From: Phytomonospora sp040655735
GTDB lineage: Bacteria; Actinomycetota; Actinomycetes; Mycobacteriales; Micromonosporaceae
Length of the DNA stretch: 64,000 nt
NCBI RefSeq assembly: GCF_040655735.1
Contig: NZ_JBFAKK010000001.1
Location: 434,001 to 498,000 of the forward strand
Direction: 5' to 3'
The first letter of the stretch is position 1, and every line of letters starts with the position of its first letter. The notes beneath the pieces were generated by a model. That model was given only the letters and a program-made list of their open reading frames with translations, made no database searches and had not been told where the DNA came from. The position numbers and the translations under genes were made by a program. This document shows, in pieces, positions 44,409 through 53,366 of the stretch.

Positions 44409-45583
44409 CACATGCCCCGCTTCACCCGGTAGGCGCGCAGTTGCTCGAAGGTGCCGTCGTCGGCGCCGTACTCCAGCACCGGCGCCACCTGGTCGAACCA
44501 CGACGCCGTCGACGGTGTGACCCCGCGCGCCACGGTGAGCAGCGCCTCGGTCGTCACCGGCACGATGGAGCCCGCCGCCATAGACGCGGTGAGCGCCTGC
44601 TGCAGCGCGACCTTCACCACGTGGGCGATGTCGGCGCCGGAGAACCCCTCGGTCGCCGTGGCCACCTGGTTGAGGTCGACGCCGTCGGCCGGCTTGCCCT
44701 CCAGGTCGCCCTTGAGGATCGCGGTGCGCGCGACCGCGTCCGGGGGCAGCACGAGGACCGTCTTGTCGATGCGGCCGGGACGCCGCAGCGCCGGATCGAT
44801 GTCCCACGGCCGGTTCGTCGCGGCCAGGAAGTAGACGCCTTCGTTGACGCTCGACACACCGTCGAGTTCCTCGAGCAGCTGCGTCACGATCAGCCGCATC
44901 GACTGCGCTCCGACGCTACCGGATGTACGCCGGCCGCCGAGGGCGTCGAACTCGTCGAAGAAGATCACGCAGGGCGCGGCGGCCCGCGCGTAGCGGAACA
45001 CGCTGCGGATCGCCTTCTCGCTGTCACCGATCCACTTGCTGAGCAGCTCGGCGAGGGTGACGTGAATGAAGGACGCCCCGAGGTCCCCGGCGATCGCCCG
45101 CGCGATGAAGGTCTTGCCGCAACCGGGCGGGCCGTACATGAGCAGGGAGCCGCCGGGCGTCTGGCCGAACGCCGCCGCCAGCTCCGGATTGCGCAGCGGG
45201 GCGAGGAACGTGGTGTTGAGGTGCTGCTTGACCTCGGAGAGGCCGGCGACGTCGGCCAGCGTCACTTTCGGGCGTTCGGCGTCCCACACACCGGGCACGT
45301 CGGGCTCCTTGGCGAGGTTACCGTCGGAGGGGGTGGGGATCGGCGCGGGCTCGCTCGGAGGTTCCGTGGCGCCACCGCGCAGCCGCGCGGCCAGGACGCG
45401 CGCACGCAGGACCCGTGCGCGGGCGGGGTCGCCCCCGCCGGATTCGAAGGCGGTCAGCTCGGCGGCGGCGCGAGCCGGGTCCGCCTCCAGCAGCAGCATG
45501 ATGAAGTCCTCCCGCAGCGCGAGATTGCGCGGGTCCCGGCGCACCTCGGACTCGATCACCTCGAGGAAGTCGTCGTCCGCCAT
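44408..45583 (-). CDS. AAA+ ATPase with N-terminal helical domain
   Basis: 391 residues. A helical N-terminus (1-75) and a Pro-rich linker precede a single AAA domain. Walker A is GPPGCGKT (151-158), Walker B is CVIFFDEFDAL (Asp210, Glu211), sensor 1 is AATNRP, and RRPGRID holds the arginine finger region. It resembles the FtsH/Cdc48/spastin class but lacks a protease or a second ring. GGAGGG precedes the ATG at 45583. It is coupled to the TPR gene. It is likely a remodelling ATPase with a dedicated partner. Confidence 0.85.
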   Translation of the reverse strand: MADDDFLEVIESEVRRDPRNLALREDFIMLLLEADPARAAAELTAFESGGGDPARARVLRARVLAARLRGGATEPPSEPAPIPTPSDGNLAKEPDVPGVWDAERPKVTLADVAGLSEVKQHLNTTFLAPLRNPELAAAFGQTPGGSLLMYGPPGCGKTFIARAIAGDLGASFIHVTLAELLSKWIGDSEKAIRSVFRYARAAAPCVIFFDEFDALGGRRTSGSVGAQSMRLIVTQLLEELDGVSSVNEGVYFLAATNRPWDIDPALRRPGRIDKTVLVLPPDAVARTAILKGDLEGKPADGVDLNQVATATEGFSGADIAHVVKVALQQALTASMAAGSIVPVTTEALLTVARGVTPSTASWFDQVAPVLEYGADDGTFEQLRAYRVKRGM

Positions 45584-45759
45584 GTCCTGCCCTCCAACCG
45601 CGTGCGGTGACAGTGGGGCAACGTCCCGCACTGCGGCGGACGATCTCCGCCGCCGTCATTCTGGCCGATCCGCGCCAGCGACCTCGGCCGGGCTATCGCG
45701 TTGATCGGCCGAGACCACTCCGTTATCGTTACGACAGCCGCATCGAGGGAGAAAACAAC

Positions 45760-46227
45760 ATGAAGCGGTACGCCGTCGTCTTGCTCGCCCTCACAGCCCT
45801 CACAGCTTGTACGCCGTCCCGGGCCACGGTCGAGGCGGGCGCCGCGCCCTCCGCCTCGGGGTCACCGTCTCCCTCGGCGCCTTCGAGCAGCCCGCCGCCC
45901 GCCTCCGACGGCGAGAGCCTGAGCGCATGCCGCGACGGCTCCTGCACCGTCACGGTCACCCCGCCCGTGGACATCCTCTTCGACGGCGAGGCCGGCCTGC
46001 GTTCCCTGACCGTCGCGGCGATCGACGGACAGAACGTGGACTTCACGTTCAGTCAGGGCGGCTCCTCCGGCGGCGCCTCGGCACCGGTCGGCTGCCGGGT
46101 CGCGCTGGGCCTCAACGGTGGCGGCTCCTACTGCGAATCCGGCGACGCGCCGGACTTCGAGGGCGTGGAGATCCTGATCGTCAGCGTGCAGGGCGACACC
46201 GCCGTGCTCACCGTCTCCTACCTCTGA
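45760..46227 (+). CDS. Small secreted lipoprotein
   Basis: 155 residues. The signal ends in a lipobox LTAC (Cys17), followed by a Ser/Pro-rich linker (about 24-50) and a compact domain with four cysteines (CRDGSC, GCRVAL, YCESG) that could form two disulfides. GAGGGAG precedes the ATG. No family was recognised. It is divergent from the AAA+ operon. Confidence 0.75.
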   Translation: MKRYAVVLLALTALTACTPSRATVEAGAAPSASGSPSPSAPSSSPPPASDGESLSACRDGSCTVTVTPPVDILFDGEAGLRSLTVAAIDGQNVDFTFSQGGSSGGASAPVGCRVALGLNGGGSYCESGDAPDFEGVEILIVSVQGDTAVLTVSYL

Positions 46228-46287
46228 TCTTGAGCGGCACCCGATGACGCACAATCAAGGCTTGGGAACACCGACGATCCGATCATC

Positions 46288-46680
46288 GTGGCCCTCGACT
46301 TCGACGATGCGCGCGACGCGGAGTCCCTGGTGGAACACGTGACGAGCATGACCGAGACCGACCTGGCGTGCGTCGGGATCGACGGGACCGTTGACGAGCA
46401 GGTCGAACGGCCGGCCGTGCTCGCCCGGGACAGCGGCTGCGACGGCGTCGTGGCCTCGCCCGCCGAGGCCGGCCCGCTGCGTGCTCTCCTGGGGCCCGAG
46501 GCTCTGATCGTGACGCCGGGCGTGAGCTTCGGGGATCCGACGAGTGATCACGCCCGTACGGGTACCCCGGCGGCGGCGCTGCGGTCGGGAGCCTCGCACG
46601 TGATCCTCGGCCGAGGAGTCAGCAAGGCCGCCGACCCGGTGGCGGTCATGCGCGAGCGGCGGGCGGCGATAGCCGTCTGA
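46288..46680 (+). pseudogene. pyrF remnant with internal deletion (orotidine 5'-phosphate decarboxylase)
   Basis: A 130-residue open frame whose two ends match OMP decarboxylase. The N-terminus is VALDFDDARDAESLVEH; the C-terminal half has TSMTETDLACVGI, GCDGVVASPAEAGPLRALLG, IVTPGVSF and GASHVILGRGVSKAADPV. About 100 residues between them are missing, including the catalytic Asp-Lys-Asp segment. Such a protein cannot form the complete barrel, so it is likely inactive. The reading frame is still open, so the deletion is in frame. The only start is GTG at 46288, without a ribosome binding site. Confidence 0.75.
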
Positions 46681-46716
46681 CCAGCTGGAATGCCATGTCG
46701 TGGGTTCTGTCGCGCA

Positions 46717-46762
46717 AGATTTTGCTCATGCATGCTAAATTTAGCTCATGCAAGCAAAATCT
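46717..46762. promoter_or_regulatory. Nested palindromic operator and leaderless promoter of TetR/esterase operon
   Basis: Outer inverted repeat AGATTTTGCT (46717-46726) with its exact complement (46753-46762), around a central perfect palindrome GCTAAATTTAGC (46734-46745). The same DNA can be read as two direct repeats of TTnGCTCATGCAnGC spaced 21 bases apart, suggesting two repressor dimers. TAAATT at 46736-46741 lies 12 bases before the ATG at 46748, as a -10 for a leaderless transcript; repressor bound here would cover it. Confidence 0.8.
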
Positions 46763-47359
46763 CGCGCCAGGTCCGCTCCCTCCATGACGGAGCAGGCGAG
46801 GCGCGCCCAGATCGTGGCCGCCGCCATCGACACGATCGCCGAGGACGACCTGCCGAAGGCGTCCTTCTCGCGCATCGCCCGGCGCGCGGGGCTGTCGAGC
46901 ACCGGCCTGATCTCCTACCACTTCGCCGGCCGCCAGGACCTCCTCGACGAGGTCGTCGCCACCGTCACCGCCGACTTCACCGCCTATGTACTCGCGCGCG
47001 GCGACGACGGCACCCCCGCCGGCGGCTTGCGGACCTTCCTCGCGGCCAGCCTCGACTACATGCGCGAGCACCGCGCGCGGCTGGTCGCGATGCTGCGCGT
47101 CCAGGAGGCGTCGGCCGCGGCGGCCGAAGGCGCCGGCGATCTGGCCGCCTCCGACCGCGCCAAACTCGCCGCGCTGCTCGTCGAGGGGCAGCGCGCGGGT
47201 GACTTCCGCGACTTCGACGCCGACGTGATGGCGGGCTTCGTCCTGTCGCTGCGCAACGGCGTCATCGCCCGCGTCGCGCGCGAACCCGGCTTCGACCCGG
47301 CGGCCTGCGCCGGAGAGCTGGTCAAGGTCGTCGAACTGGCGACACGAAGGGAGCGGTGA
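46748..47359 (+). CDS. TetR-family transcriptional repressor
   Basis: 203 residues. The helix-turn-helix is SFSRIARRAGLSSTGLISYHFAGRQDLLDEV. The C-terminal domain is of the TetR_C type with an Arg/Ala-rich core. No ribosome binding site precedes the ATG at 46748; a -10-like TAAATT 12 bases upstream suggests a leaderless message. An alternative start is ATG 46784. The operator overlaps its first codons. It shares its last base with the esterase ATG, so the two form an autoregulated operon. Confidence 0.9.
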   Translation: MQAKSRARSAPSMTEQARRAQIVAAAIDTIAEDDLPKASFSRIARRAGLSSTGLISYHFAGRQDLLDEVVATVTADFTAYVLARGDDGTPAGGLRTFLAASLDYMREHRARLVAMLRVQEASAAAAEGAGDLAASDRAKLAALLVEGQRAGDFRDFDADVMAGFVLSLRNGVIARVAREPGFDPAACAGELVKVVELATRRER

Positions 47360-48966
47360 TGAGACGAAGGCTGATCGCGGTCACGGTGGCCGCGGCACTG
47401 CTGGTGACCGGCACGAGCGCTTACACACTGGGAGGCGACGGAATGGACGACGGCGCGGTGGTACGCACCGAGTACGGCGAGGTCAAGGGCTCCGTCGAGG
47501 CCGAGAACCGGGTGTTCCAGGGAATCCCGTACGCGGCACCGCCGGTCGGTGACCTGCGCTGGGCGCCGCCCACGAAGCCTGCGGCCTGGGAGGGGGTCCG
47601 TGACGCCACGCGGCCGGGGAGCCCGTGCCCGCAGCTGCCCACTCCCTACGGGGGCGAGGGCAGTGTCGACGAGGACTGCCTGTTCCTCAACGTCACCGCC
47701 CCTCGGGACGCGACACCCGGCGAGCCGCTGCCCGTCATGGTGTGGATCCACGGCAACGGCAGCATCGGCTCCGGGGACGTCTTCGACGCCCGGCGGCTCG
47801 CCGCCTCGGGAGAGGTCGCCGTGGTGACCCTCAACTACCGCATGGGCGTCTTCGGGGCCTTCGGGCACCCCGACCTGCCCGACTCGGGCACCATCGGCCT
47901 CCAGGACCAGCGCGCCGCGCTGCGCTGGGTCCAGGACAACATCGGCGCCTTCGGCGGGGACCCCGCCAACGTCACCCTCTTCGGTGTCTCGTTCGGTGCG
48001 ACCGCGACCGCCGCGCACATGATCGCCCCGGCCTCGCGGGGCCTGTTCCACAAGGCGATCATGCACAGCGGCTTCGCCACCTTGGACGCCCCCGCCGGCG
48101 CCCTCTACCCGCAGCTCGGCGCGATCGAGCACTTCGGCTGGAAGACCTCCGAGGAGAACCTCGCGACGGGTGCCATGGTCGCCGCCGAACTCGGCTGCGG
48201 CGAGGGCACCGACGCCATGGCCTGCCTGCGCGCGAAGGGAGTCGAGGAACTGCTGGCCTACCCACAGGTCATGAACATCTTCCAGACCTACGCCTTCGGC
48301 AACGCCGAACTCCCCGTCCTGCCCGAGACCTCCCTGGCCGCCGGCGACTTCGCCGACGTCCCGGTCATGGCCGGGGCCACCCGCGACGAGCACCGCACCT
48401 TCGTCGCCATCCGTGCCCTCAGCGGCTTTCCGATGACCGAGCCGGAGTACGAACCGGCCCTGCGGCAGGCGTTCGGCGACGACTGGAAGGCCGTCGCCGG
48501 GCAGTACCCGCTGACCGACTACGACGGCAACGCCGGTCTCGCCTACTCCGCCGTCATGACCGACCGCATGTGGGCGATGAACATCCAGCGGCAGAACCGG
48601 CTCATCGCGGCCCACCGGCCGCTGTACTTCTTCGAGTTCGCCGACCAGGAGCCGCCCGAGGAGTTCCCCTTCCCCGAGGACCTCCCGTCGGGCGCCTACC
48701 ACAACGCCGACATCAGCTACCTGTTCCGCAGCCCCGAGTTCACCGAACAGCTGCGCCCCGACCAGCGCGAACTCTCCGAGGCGATGATCGGGTACTGGAC
48801 CCGCTTCGCCCGCACCGGCGACCCGAACACCGAAGGCGCCCCGGCCTGGCGGCCCTACGCCGACGGCCGCCAGGTGCTCTCACTGGCGCCCGGTTCCGAC
48901 GGCATCGCACCGGTCGACTACGCCGCGGAGCACCGCCTGGCCTTCTGGGAGGACCTCGGGGTGTGA
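47359..48966 (+). CDS. Exported type-B carboxylesterase/lipase
   Basis: 535 residues. The signal peptide is about 1-22. The carboxylesterase fold shows YAAPPVGDLRW, EDCLFLNV, VMVWIHGNGS and the nucleophile elbow FGVSFGA. The elbow is usually GESAG, so Glu and Ala beside the Ser are replaced. Acid and base candidates are in TRDEHRTF and GAYHNADISYLF. It hydrolyses esters outside the cytoplasm. The start was set at ATG 47359 (GTG 47356 is also possible) behind AAGGGAG. It is co-transcribed with the TetR repressor. Confidence 0.9.
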   Translation: MRRRLIAVTVAAALLVTGTSAYTLGGDGMDDGAVVRTEYGEVKGSVEAENRVFQGIPYAAPPVGDLRWAPPTKPAAWEGVRDATRPGSPCPQLPTPYGGEGSVDEDCLFLNVTAPRDATPGEPLPVMVWIHGNGSIGSGDVFDARRLAASGEVAVVTLNYRMGVFGAFGHPDLPDSGTIGLQDQRAALRWVQDNIGAFGGDPANVTLFGVSFGATATAAHMIAPASRGLFHKAIMHSGFATLDAPAGALYPQLGAIEHFGWKTSEENLATGAMVAAELGCGEGTDAMACLRAKGVEELLAYPQVMNIFQTYAFGNAELPVLPETSLAAGDFADVPVMAGATRDEHRTFVAIRALSGFPMTEPEYEPALRQAFGDDWKAVAGQYPLTDYDGNAGLAYSAVMTDRMWAMNIQRQNRLIAAHRPLYFFEFADQEPPEEFPFPEDLPSGAYHNADISYLFRSPEFTEQLRPDQRELSEAMIGYWTRFARTGDPNTEGAPAWRPYADGRQVLSLAPGSDGIAPVDYAAEHRLAFWEDLGV

Positions 48967-49022
48967 GGGTGGGGTACATCGGTGCCGCGCTCGCCGGAGG
49001 GCGAGTGCGGCACCGCCCGCAC

Positions 49023-50189
49023 TCACCCCAGCTGCCCCAGCGCCGTCTCGATCCCCGCGCCCGCCAGGTACTTCCGCCACCGCTCCCGCTCGTCGGTGCC
49101 CGTGCCGGCGCCGTTCCAGAGCCGTACGGCGACCGGTTCGACCGGCGGTGCGGTCAGCGCCGCGAACTCGCCCTCGGTACTCGGGACGGCGGGGACCAGG
49201 CGGCCGTCGGCGTCGGTGAACTCCCAGATCGCCGCCCGCGCGACGGTACCGGTGATGGGGTGGGAGAGGTAGAGCCGCGACCACTCGTCGTACTTCCAGC
49301 TCTTGGTGGGGGACAGGCGCGATAGGCGCCGGCGTTCGGCGGCGAGTTCGGCGAGGACGCGCTTGGCCGCGCGCTGGGTGCTCTCGGTGTGGTGGGAACC
49401 GAAACGGCGCTTGAATCCGGTCGGTGAGGGGAACGGGTGCCGGGTGGTCGCGACGAGGCCGTCGTCGTCGCGCCAGGTCAGCGTGACCGTCCGGAAGTCG
49501 ACGACGGCGATCTCGGCGCGGTAGGGGGCGTTGCCGTAGATCGTGCCCTCGCCGCTCGGGCCGATCGTGCCCACCGCGTCGGGTCCCAGGCCCCAGGCGG
49601 GGATCGCCCGCTCCAGCCAGTCGTCCTCGGCGACCCCGAGAGCCTCGGCGGCCTGGCGGAGGACCTCGGTGACGCGTTCGTTGAGGATGACGTAGTCGAG
49701 GTCGCGGCGCAGTTCGCACAGCGCGTCGAGTCCTTCGGGCGAGTCGAGGTCGGCCAGCGCGTAGAACGCCGCCGCTGCGATCCCGTCGTCGCGGGTCATC
49801 CGTCCCGTGCCGGGGATCGAGGCGGCCCGCCTGGCCAGGCGGAGCAGGACCGGCGCCGCTCCGGCGATCCGGCCGGCCCCCGCTGCGGCGACGAAGGCGA
49901 TCGCCAGGTCCCGGTTCTGCGTCCCGGCCATCGGCTGGGAGATTCCGCCCGCTTCGGCGAAGGCGGCGACCGCGTCGAGGACGAAACCGTCGACGCCGGG
50001 ACCGAGCAGCGCCACGGTTGCGCGCGACCACGCCTTCTTGATCTCCCGGCGCTTGGTGAGGTTGTCCGGAAGCGTCGCCAGATGCGCACCGAGCACGTCG
50101 ACATGTGGGGACCCGGCCGCGGCGATCAGTTCGCGGACGGCGGTGCCCCACTCGCCCGTGTCCGAGGGCGCCCAGGCGGGAAGAGTCAT
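49023..50189 (-). CDS. DUF4132-like protein (short)
   Basis: 388 residues. The first half is made of helical HEAT-like repeats. The second half has TKSWKYDEWSRLYLSHPITGTVARAAIWEF and WRKYLAGAGIETALGQLG, which resemble DUF4132 proteins of the MolR type. Those are usually much longer (over 800 residues), so this may be a short form or a truncated gene. The ATG at 50189 was selected as the first residue of the conserved region; GGGAAGAG precedes it. The function is unknown. Confidence 0.72.
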   Translation of the reverse strand: MTLPAWAPSDTGEWGTAVRELIAAAGSPHVDVLGAHLATLPDNLTKRREIKKAWSRATVALLGPGVDGFVLDAVAAFAEAGGISQPMAGTQNRDLAIAFVAAAGAGRIAGAAPVLLRLARRAASIPGTGRMTRDDGIAAAAFYALADLDSPEGLDALCELRRDLDYVILNERVTEVLRQAAEALGVAEDDWLERAIPAWGLGPDAVGTIGPSGEGTIYGNAPYRAEIAVVDFRTVTLTWRDDDGLVATTRHPFPSPTGFKRRFGSHHTESTQRAAKRVLAELAAERRRLSRLSPTKSWKYDEWSRLYLSHPITGTVARAAIWEFTDADGRLVPAVPSTEGEFAALTAPPVEPVAVRLWNGAGTGTDERERWRKYLAGAGIETALGQLG

Positions 50190-50395
50190 GACCGTGATTC
50201 TGTCCGACGGGCGCCACCGGACGACACGCCCGGGACGCTCGCCGACTCCACGACGCCGGCGCGGGAGGGCCTCGGTGCGCCCGCCCGCACGCTGACCGAC
50301 ATCCGACACACCACCGGTGTCCATGCCCTCGTCATCGCCCTGATCACCGGCGACCGAGCGCGCCGCCGGAGCCCTCCCGCGCGTAACGTTGGAGG

Positions 50396-50770
50396 GTGCC
50401 GCAAACCTTTCCAACAGGGCTCTCCATCGAGAGCTCAGACCGGCCGGACTGCCGTGTCTTCCGCCTGTCCGGCGAGCTCGATCTTCTGGTCGCCGGAGCC
50501 CAGGAGGCGGAGTTCGCCAACCTGGTGTCCGCCTCGCCGGGCCACACCGCCGTCCTCGACATGTCCGATGTGGCCTTCTGCGACTCCACCGGCCTCGGCA
50601 TGCTCATCCGGGCCGCCAAAGGCCTCTGGCCGCACGGCGGTTCACTGCGCATCGCATCCCCTCAAGAACAGGTCACCCGCCTGATCACCACGAACGGCCT
50701 CGCCCGCGCCCTGCCCCTCTTCGACTCGGTCGAACTCGCCTGCCAGGCGAAGGACACCAGCCCTCTCTGA
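50396..50770 (+). CDS. STAS-domain anti-sigma factor antagonist
   Basis: 124 residues forming a single STAS domain. The phosphorylation site is Ser64 in CDSTGLGML. Proteins of this SpoIIAA/RsbV type free a sigma factor by binding its anti-sigma kinase when unphosphorylated. No partner kinase is nearby. The GTG at 50396 has GGAGG directly against it, too close to work as a ribosome binding site. A TAACGT hexamer exactly 12 bases upstream suggests a leaderless transcript. Confidence 0.9.
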   Translation: MPQTFPTGLSIESSDRPDCRVFRLSGELDLLVAGAQEAEFANLVSASPGHTAVLDMSDVAFCDSTGLGMLIRAAKGLWPHGGSLRIASPQEQVTRLITTNGLARALPLFDSVELACQAKDTSPL

Positions 50771-50824
50771 GGCTTGCCCGGTGGGTGCCCGTGGGGCACC
50801 CGCAAGACCGCGAGCCTCATCCCC

Positions 50825-51124
50825 TCACCCCTCCGGTTCCTGAGCGATCATGAACCGGTACCCCTCTATTCGCGCCTGGAAGACCCGCTCGCCCCATTCC
50901 CGGTCGGCCGGCTCGGTGGTGACCGCTCCCGCGTCGGCGTGCCGCGTGCGGATCCGGTCGATGTCGAGCGCGGCGGGCAGCCGAATGCAGATCTTGGCGC
51001 CGGCCCCTCGATCGGGCCGCGCCGCGTCGGGAAGAAAGTCGGGACCGGCGGCGCCCAGCATGATCTGGGCGCCGCCGAGCTCGGGTCTCAGCGGGTCGTC
51101 ACAGGCGAGGATCACCGAGAGCAT
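50825..51124 (-). CDS. Partial VOC (glyoxalase/bleomycin-resistance) domain protein
   Basis: 99 residues matching the C-terminal half of a VOC domain: GGAQIMLGAAG, GAGAKICIRLPAALDIDRIRTRHADAGA, ADREWGERVF and GYRFMIAQE. The usual N-terminal half (the first beta-alpha-beta-beta-beta unit) is missing, and an in-frame TGA lies a short distance upstream of the earliest start codon. It may be a degraded gene or act as part of a dimer. The ATG at 51124 is the best start. Confidence 0.6.
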   Translation of the reverse strand: MLSVILACDDPLRPELGGAQIMLGAAGPDFLPDAARPDRGAGAKICIRLPAALDIDRIRTRHADAGAVTTEPADREWGERVFQARIEGYRFMIAQEPEG

Positions 51125-51247
51125 GGCCGTCGTCTCAAGCCCGCGCGGGTCTGCCCGGGATCGTCCTGGCCGCACGTATCAGTGGTCCGGTGGCCCTGTG
51201 TCGGACGCCATGTCGACAGCACGGGCGGCGTCGGCGAAGCTGACCGC

Positions 51248-52207
51248 GTGTCAGACAACCGGAAGATCCGCCTCGGCGTCATCGGGCTGGGTGCCATGGG
51301 CGGCCACGTCCTCGCCTCCGCGCGCGACCACGCCGACCTCACGGTCACCGCCGCCGCCGATCTAGACCCCGCCACCGTCGACCGCCACCGTGCGACCGAC
51401 CCCGGCGTCGTCTTCACCACCGACCCCGCGGCGGTGGTCGCCTCCGACGACGTGGACGCCGTGTACATCGCCACCCCGCCGGCTTTCCACGCCGAACTCG
51501 CCGTGGCGGCGCTGCGCCGGGGACTCGCCGTGTTCTGCGAGAAACCCCTCGCCATCAGCGAGGCCGACGGCCGCGCCATGCTCGCCGCAGCAGAGGAGGC
51601 CGGGGTCGCCTGCGCGGTCAACTTCGCCCTCTCCGACCGGGCCGCCGTCCTGGAGATCGAACGCGCGCTCGGCGCCGGTGAGGCCGGCGACGTCGTCGGC
51701 GTCGACGTGCGCCTGCGCTTCCCGGCCTGGCCGCGCGACTTCCAGGCCGACGCGCGGTGGCTCGACGGCCGCGCCCAGGGCGGCTTCGTGCGCGAGGTCT
51801 TCTCCCATTTCGCCTACCTCACCGACCGCCTCCTCGGTCCGATCGAGCCGGTCGCGGTGAGCCTCGACTACGCCGAGGGCGCCGCCGAGACCGCCGCGCG
51901 CGGCCACCTCGTCGCCGGGGGTGTGCCCGTGCACCTGTCGGCCTTCTCCGGCCTCGCCGGCCCCGAGACCTACGAGTGGGTCCTGTGGGGCAGCCGCCGC
52001 TCGTACATGCTCCAGGGCTGGAGCAGGCTCCTCGTCTCCGAAGGCGGCGACTGGGAGCCCGTCGCGCTCACCGGCGAACCCGGCGGCGAGCCCACCCGCC
52101 TGGCCGCGTTCGCGCGCGCCGTGCGCGGCGGCGGCCACGTCAACCTGGCCGATTTCGACGCCGGCCGGCGGGTGCAGCGCGTCGTGGAGGCCTTCCACAA
52201 CGCCTGA
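51248..52207 (+). CDS. Gfo/Idh/MocA-family oxidoreductase
   Basis: 319 residues. The N-terminal Rossmann domain has LGVIGLGAMGGHVL and the family motif VFCEKPLA. The C-terminal domain carries EVFSHFAYLTDRLLG in the substrate region. It is NAD(P)-dependent and probably acts on a sugar, inositol or related polyol. It starts at GTG 51248 without a clear ribosome binding site. It converges with the zinc dehydrogenase, with stops two bases apart. Confidence 0.9.
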   Translation: MSDNRKIRLGVIGLGAMGGHVLASARDHADLTVTAAADLDPATVDRHRATDPGVVFTTDPAAVVASDDVDAVYIATPPAFHAELAVAALRRGLAVFCEKPLAISEADGRAMLAAAEEAGVACAVNFALSDRAAVLEIERALGAGEAGDVVGVDVRLRFPAWPRDFQADARWLDGRAQGGFVREVFSHFAYLTDRLLGPIEPVAVSLDYAEGAAETAARGHLVAGGVPVHLSAFSGLAGPETYEWVLWGSRRSYMLQGWSRLLVSEGGDWEPVALTGEPGGEPTRLAAFARAVRGGGHVNLADFDAGRRVQRVVEAFHNA

Positions 52208-52209
52208 GG

Positions 52210-53259
52210 TCAATCCAGCGAGAGCACGACCTTGATGTCGCCGGGGCGCCCTTCGAGCGCCTCGGCGAAGTCCTCCAGCGGAACCCGTCGCGTGATCAGC
52301 CGCTCCAGCCACGGCAGGTCGGCGGCCAGCAGCGACGACGCCGCCGCCTCGTAGTGCCCGACGTTGGCGTTGACCGTCCCGATGATCACGTCGTTCTCCA
52401 GCACGATCTCCCGGTTGACCGCCCCGGCGTCGACGCCGATGGTGTGGCCCCCTGTCGAGACACCGGTCAGGCACACGATCCCGTAGGCCGCGGTGTGCCG
52501 CATCGCGTCGAACACGACCTGCCCGACACCGGTGGCCTCGATGACCACGTCGGCGGCGAGCCGCTCGGCCACCTCGGCGGCCGGCTCACTGTGATACGTC
52601 GCGCCCAGCGCCGCCACCGCCTCGGGCTTCGGGCCGTCCTTGGCGAGGTCGACGACGTGCACGTCGAGACCGCGCTGTACGCCCATGAGCGCGCCGAGCA
52701 GCCCGATCGGACCCGCGCCGGTCACCAGCAGCCTGCGCGGCTCGAACCACGACCGCGCGCCTACCCGCTCGATCTGATCCCAGGCCTTCGCCAGCACCGA
52801 CGCCGGCTCGATGAGCATTCCGACCGACTCCAGCCGCGCGTCGACGGTGACGGCGTAGTCGGCCTCCACCGTCCACAGTTCGCTGGCGTAGCCGTCGATC
52901 TCCTTGATCCCGCGCTCGGTGTACTTCCCGTTGCGGCACATGTCGAAATGACCCCGCGCGCACGCGCCGCACGGCTCCGGGTCGGGACGCCTGACCACCC
53001 CCGCCACCAGATCGCCCGCCGCGAAGCCCGAACCGTCCGGCGCCGAGACCACCCGCCCCAGCGACTCGTGGCCCAGCACCAGCAGCTCCCGGCCGGGCGG
53101 CGCCCAGCCGTAGTCCCCCGCGATGATCTCGCGGTCCGTGCCGCACACCCCCACGGCCAGCCCGCGGACCAGAAGTTCACCCTCGCCGGCCACTGGATCG
53201 GGGACCTCGCTCACCCGCACGGCCCCCGCCTTCAGCGGTTCCATCGTCAGCGCACGCAT
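52210..53259 (-). CDS. Zinc-dependent dehydrogenase (glucose 1-dehydrogenase-like MDR)
   Basis: 349 residues of the medium-chain dehydrogenase superfamily. The catalytic zinc region is VCGTDREIIAGDYGW with GHESLGRV. Structural-zinc cysteines follow in EPCGACARGHFDMCRNG. The cofactor motif is GAGPIGLLGAL. The segment order resembles archaeal and actinobacterial glucose dehydrogenases. It probably oxidises a sugar or polyol and may work on the same pool as the converging Gfo/Idh enzyme. The start is ATG 53259. Confidence 0.9.
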   Translation of the reverse strand: MRALTMEPLKAGAVRVSEVPDPVAGEGELLVRGLAVGVCGTDREIIAGDYGWAPPGRELLVLGHESLGRVVSAPDGSGFAAGDLVAGVVRRPDPEPCGACARGHFDMCRNGKYTERGIKEIDGYASELWTVEADYAVTVDARLESVGMLIEPASVLAKAWDQIERVGARSWFEPRRLLVTGAGPIGLLGALMGVQRGLDVHVVDLAKDGPKPEAVAALGATYHSEPAAEVAERLAADVVIEATGVGQVVFDAMRHTAAYGIVCLTGVSTGGHTIGVDAGAVNREIVLENDVIIGTVNANVGHYEAAASSLLAADLPWLERLITRRVPLEDFAEALEGRPGDIKVVLSLD

Positions 53260-53366
53260 CGACGACCCCCTCCGTCAAAATCACGATAGATCCCACCGGA
53301 GGGAAGCGGGCCGCTATCGCCCCATCGCCCTGAGACTCCCGCCCGGGCCGGAGATAACCTTCCCGG

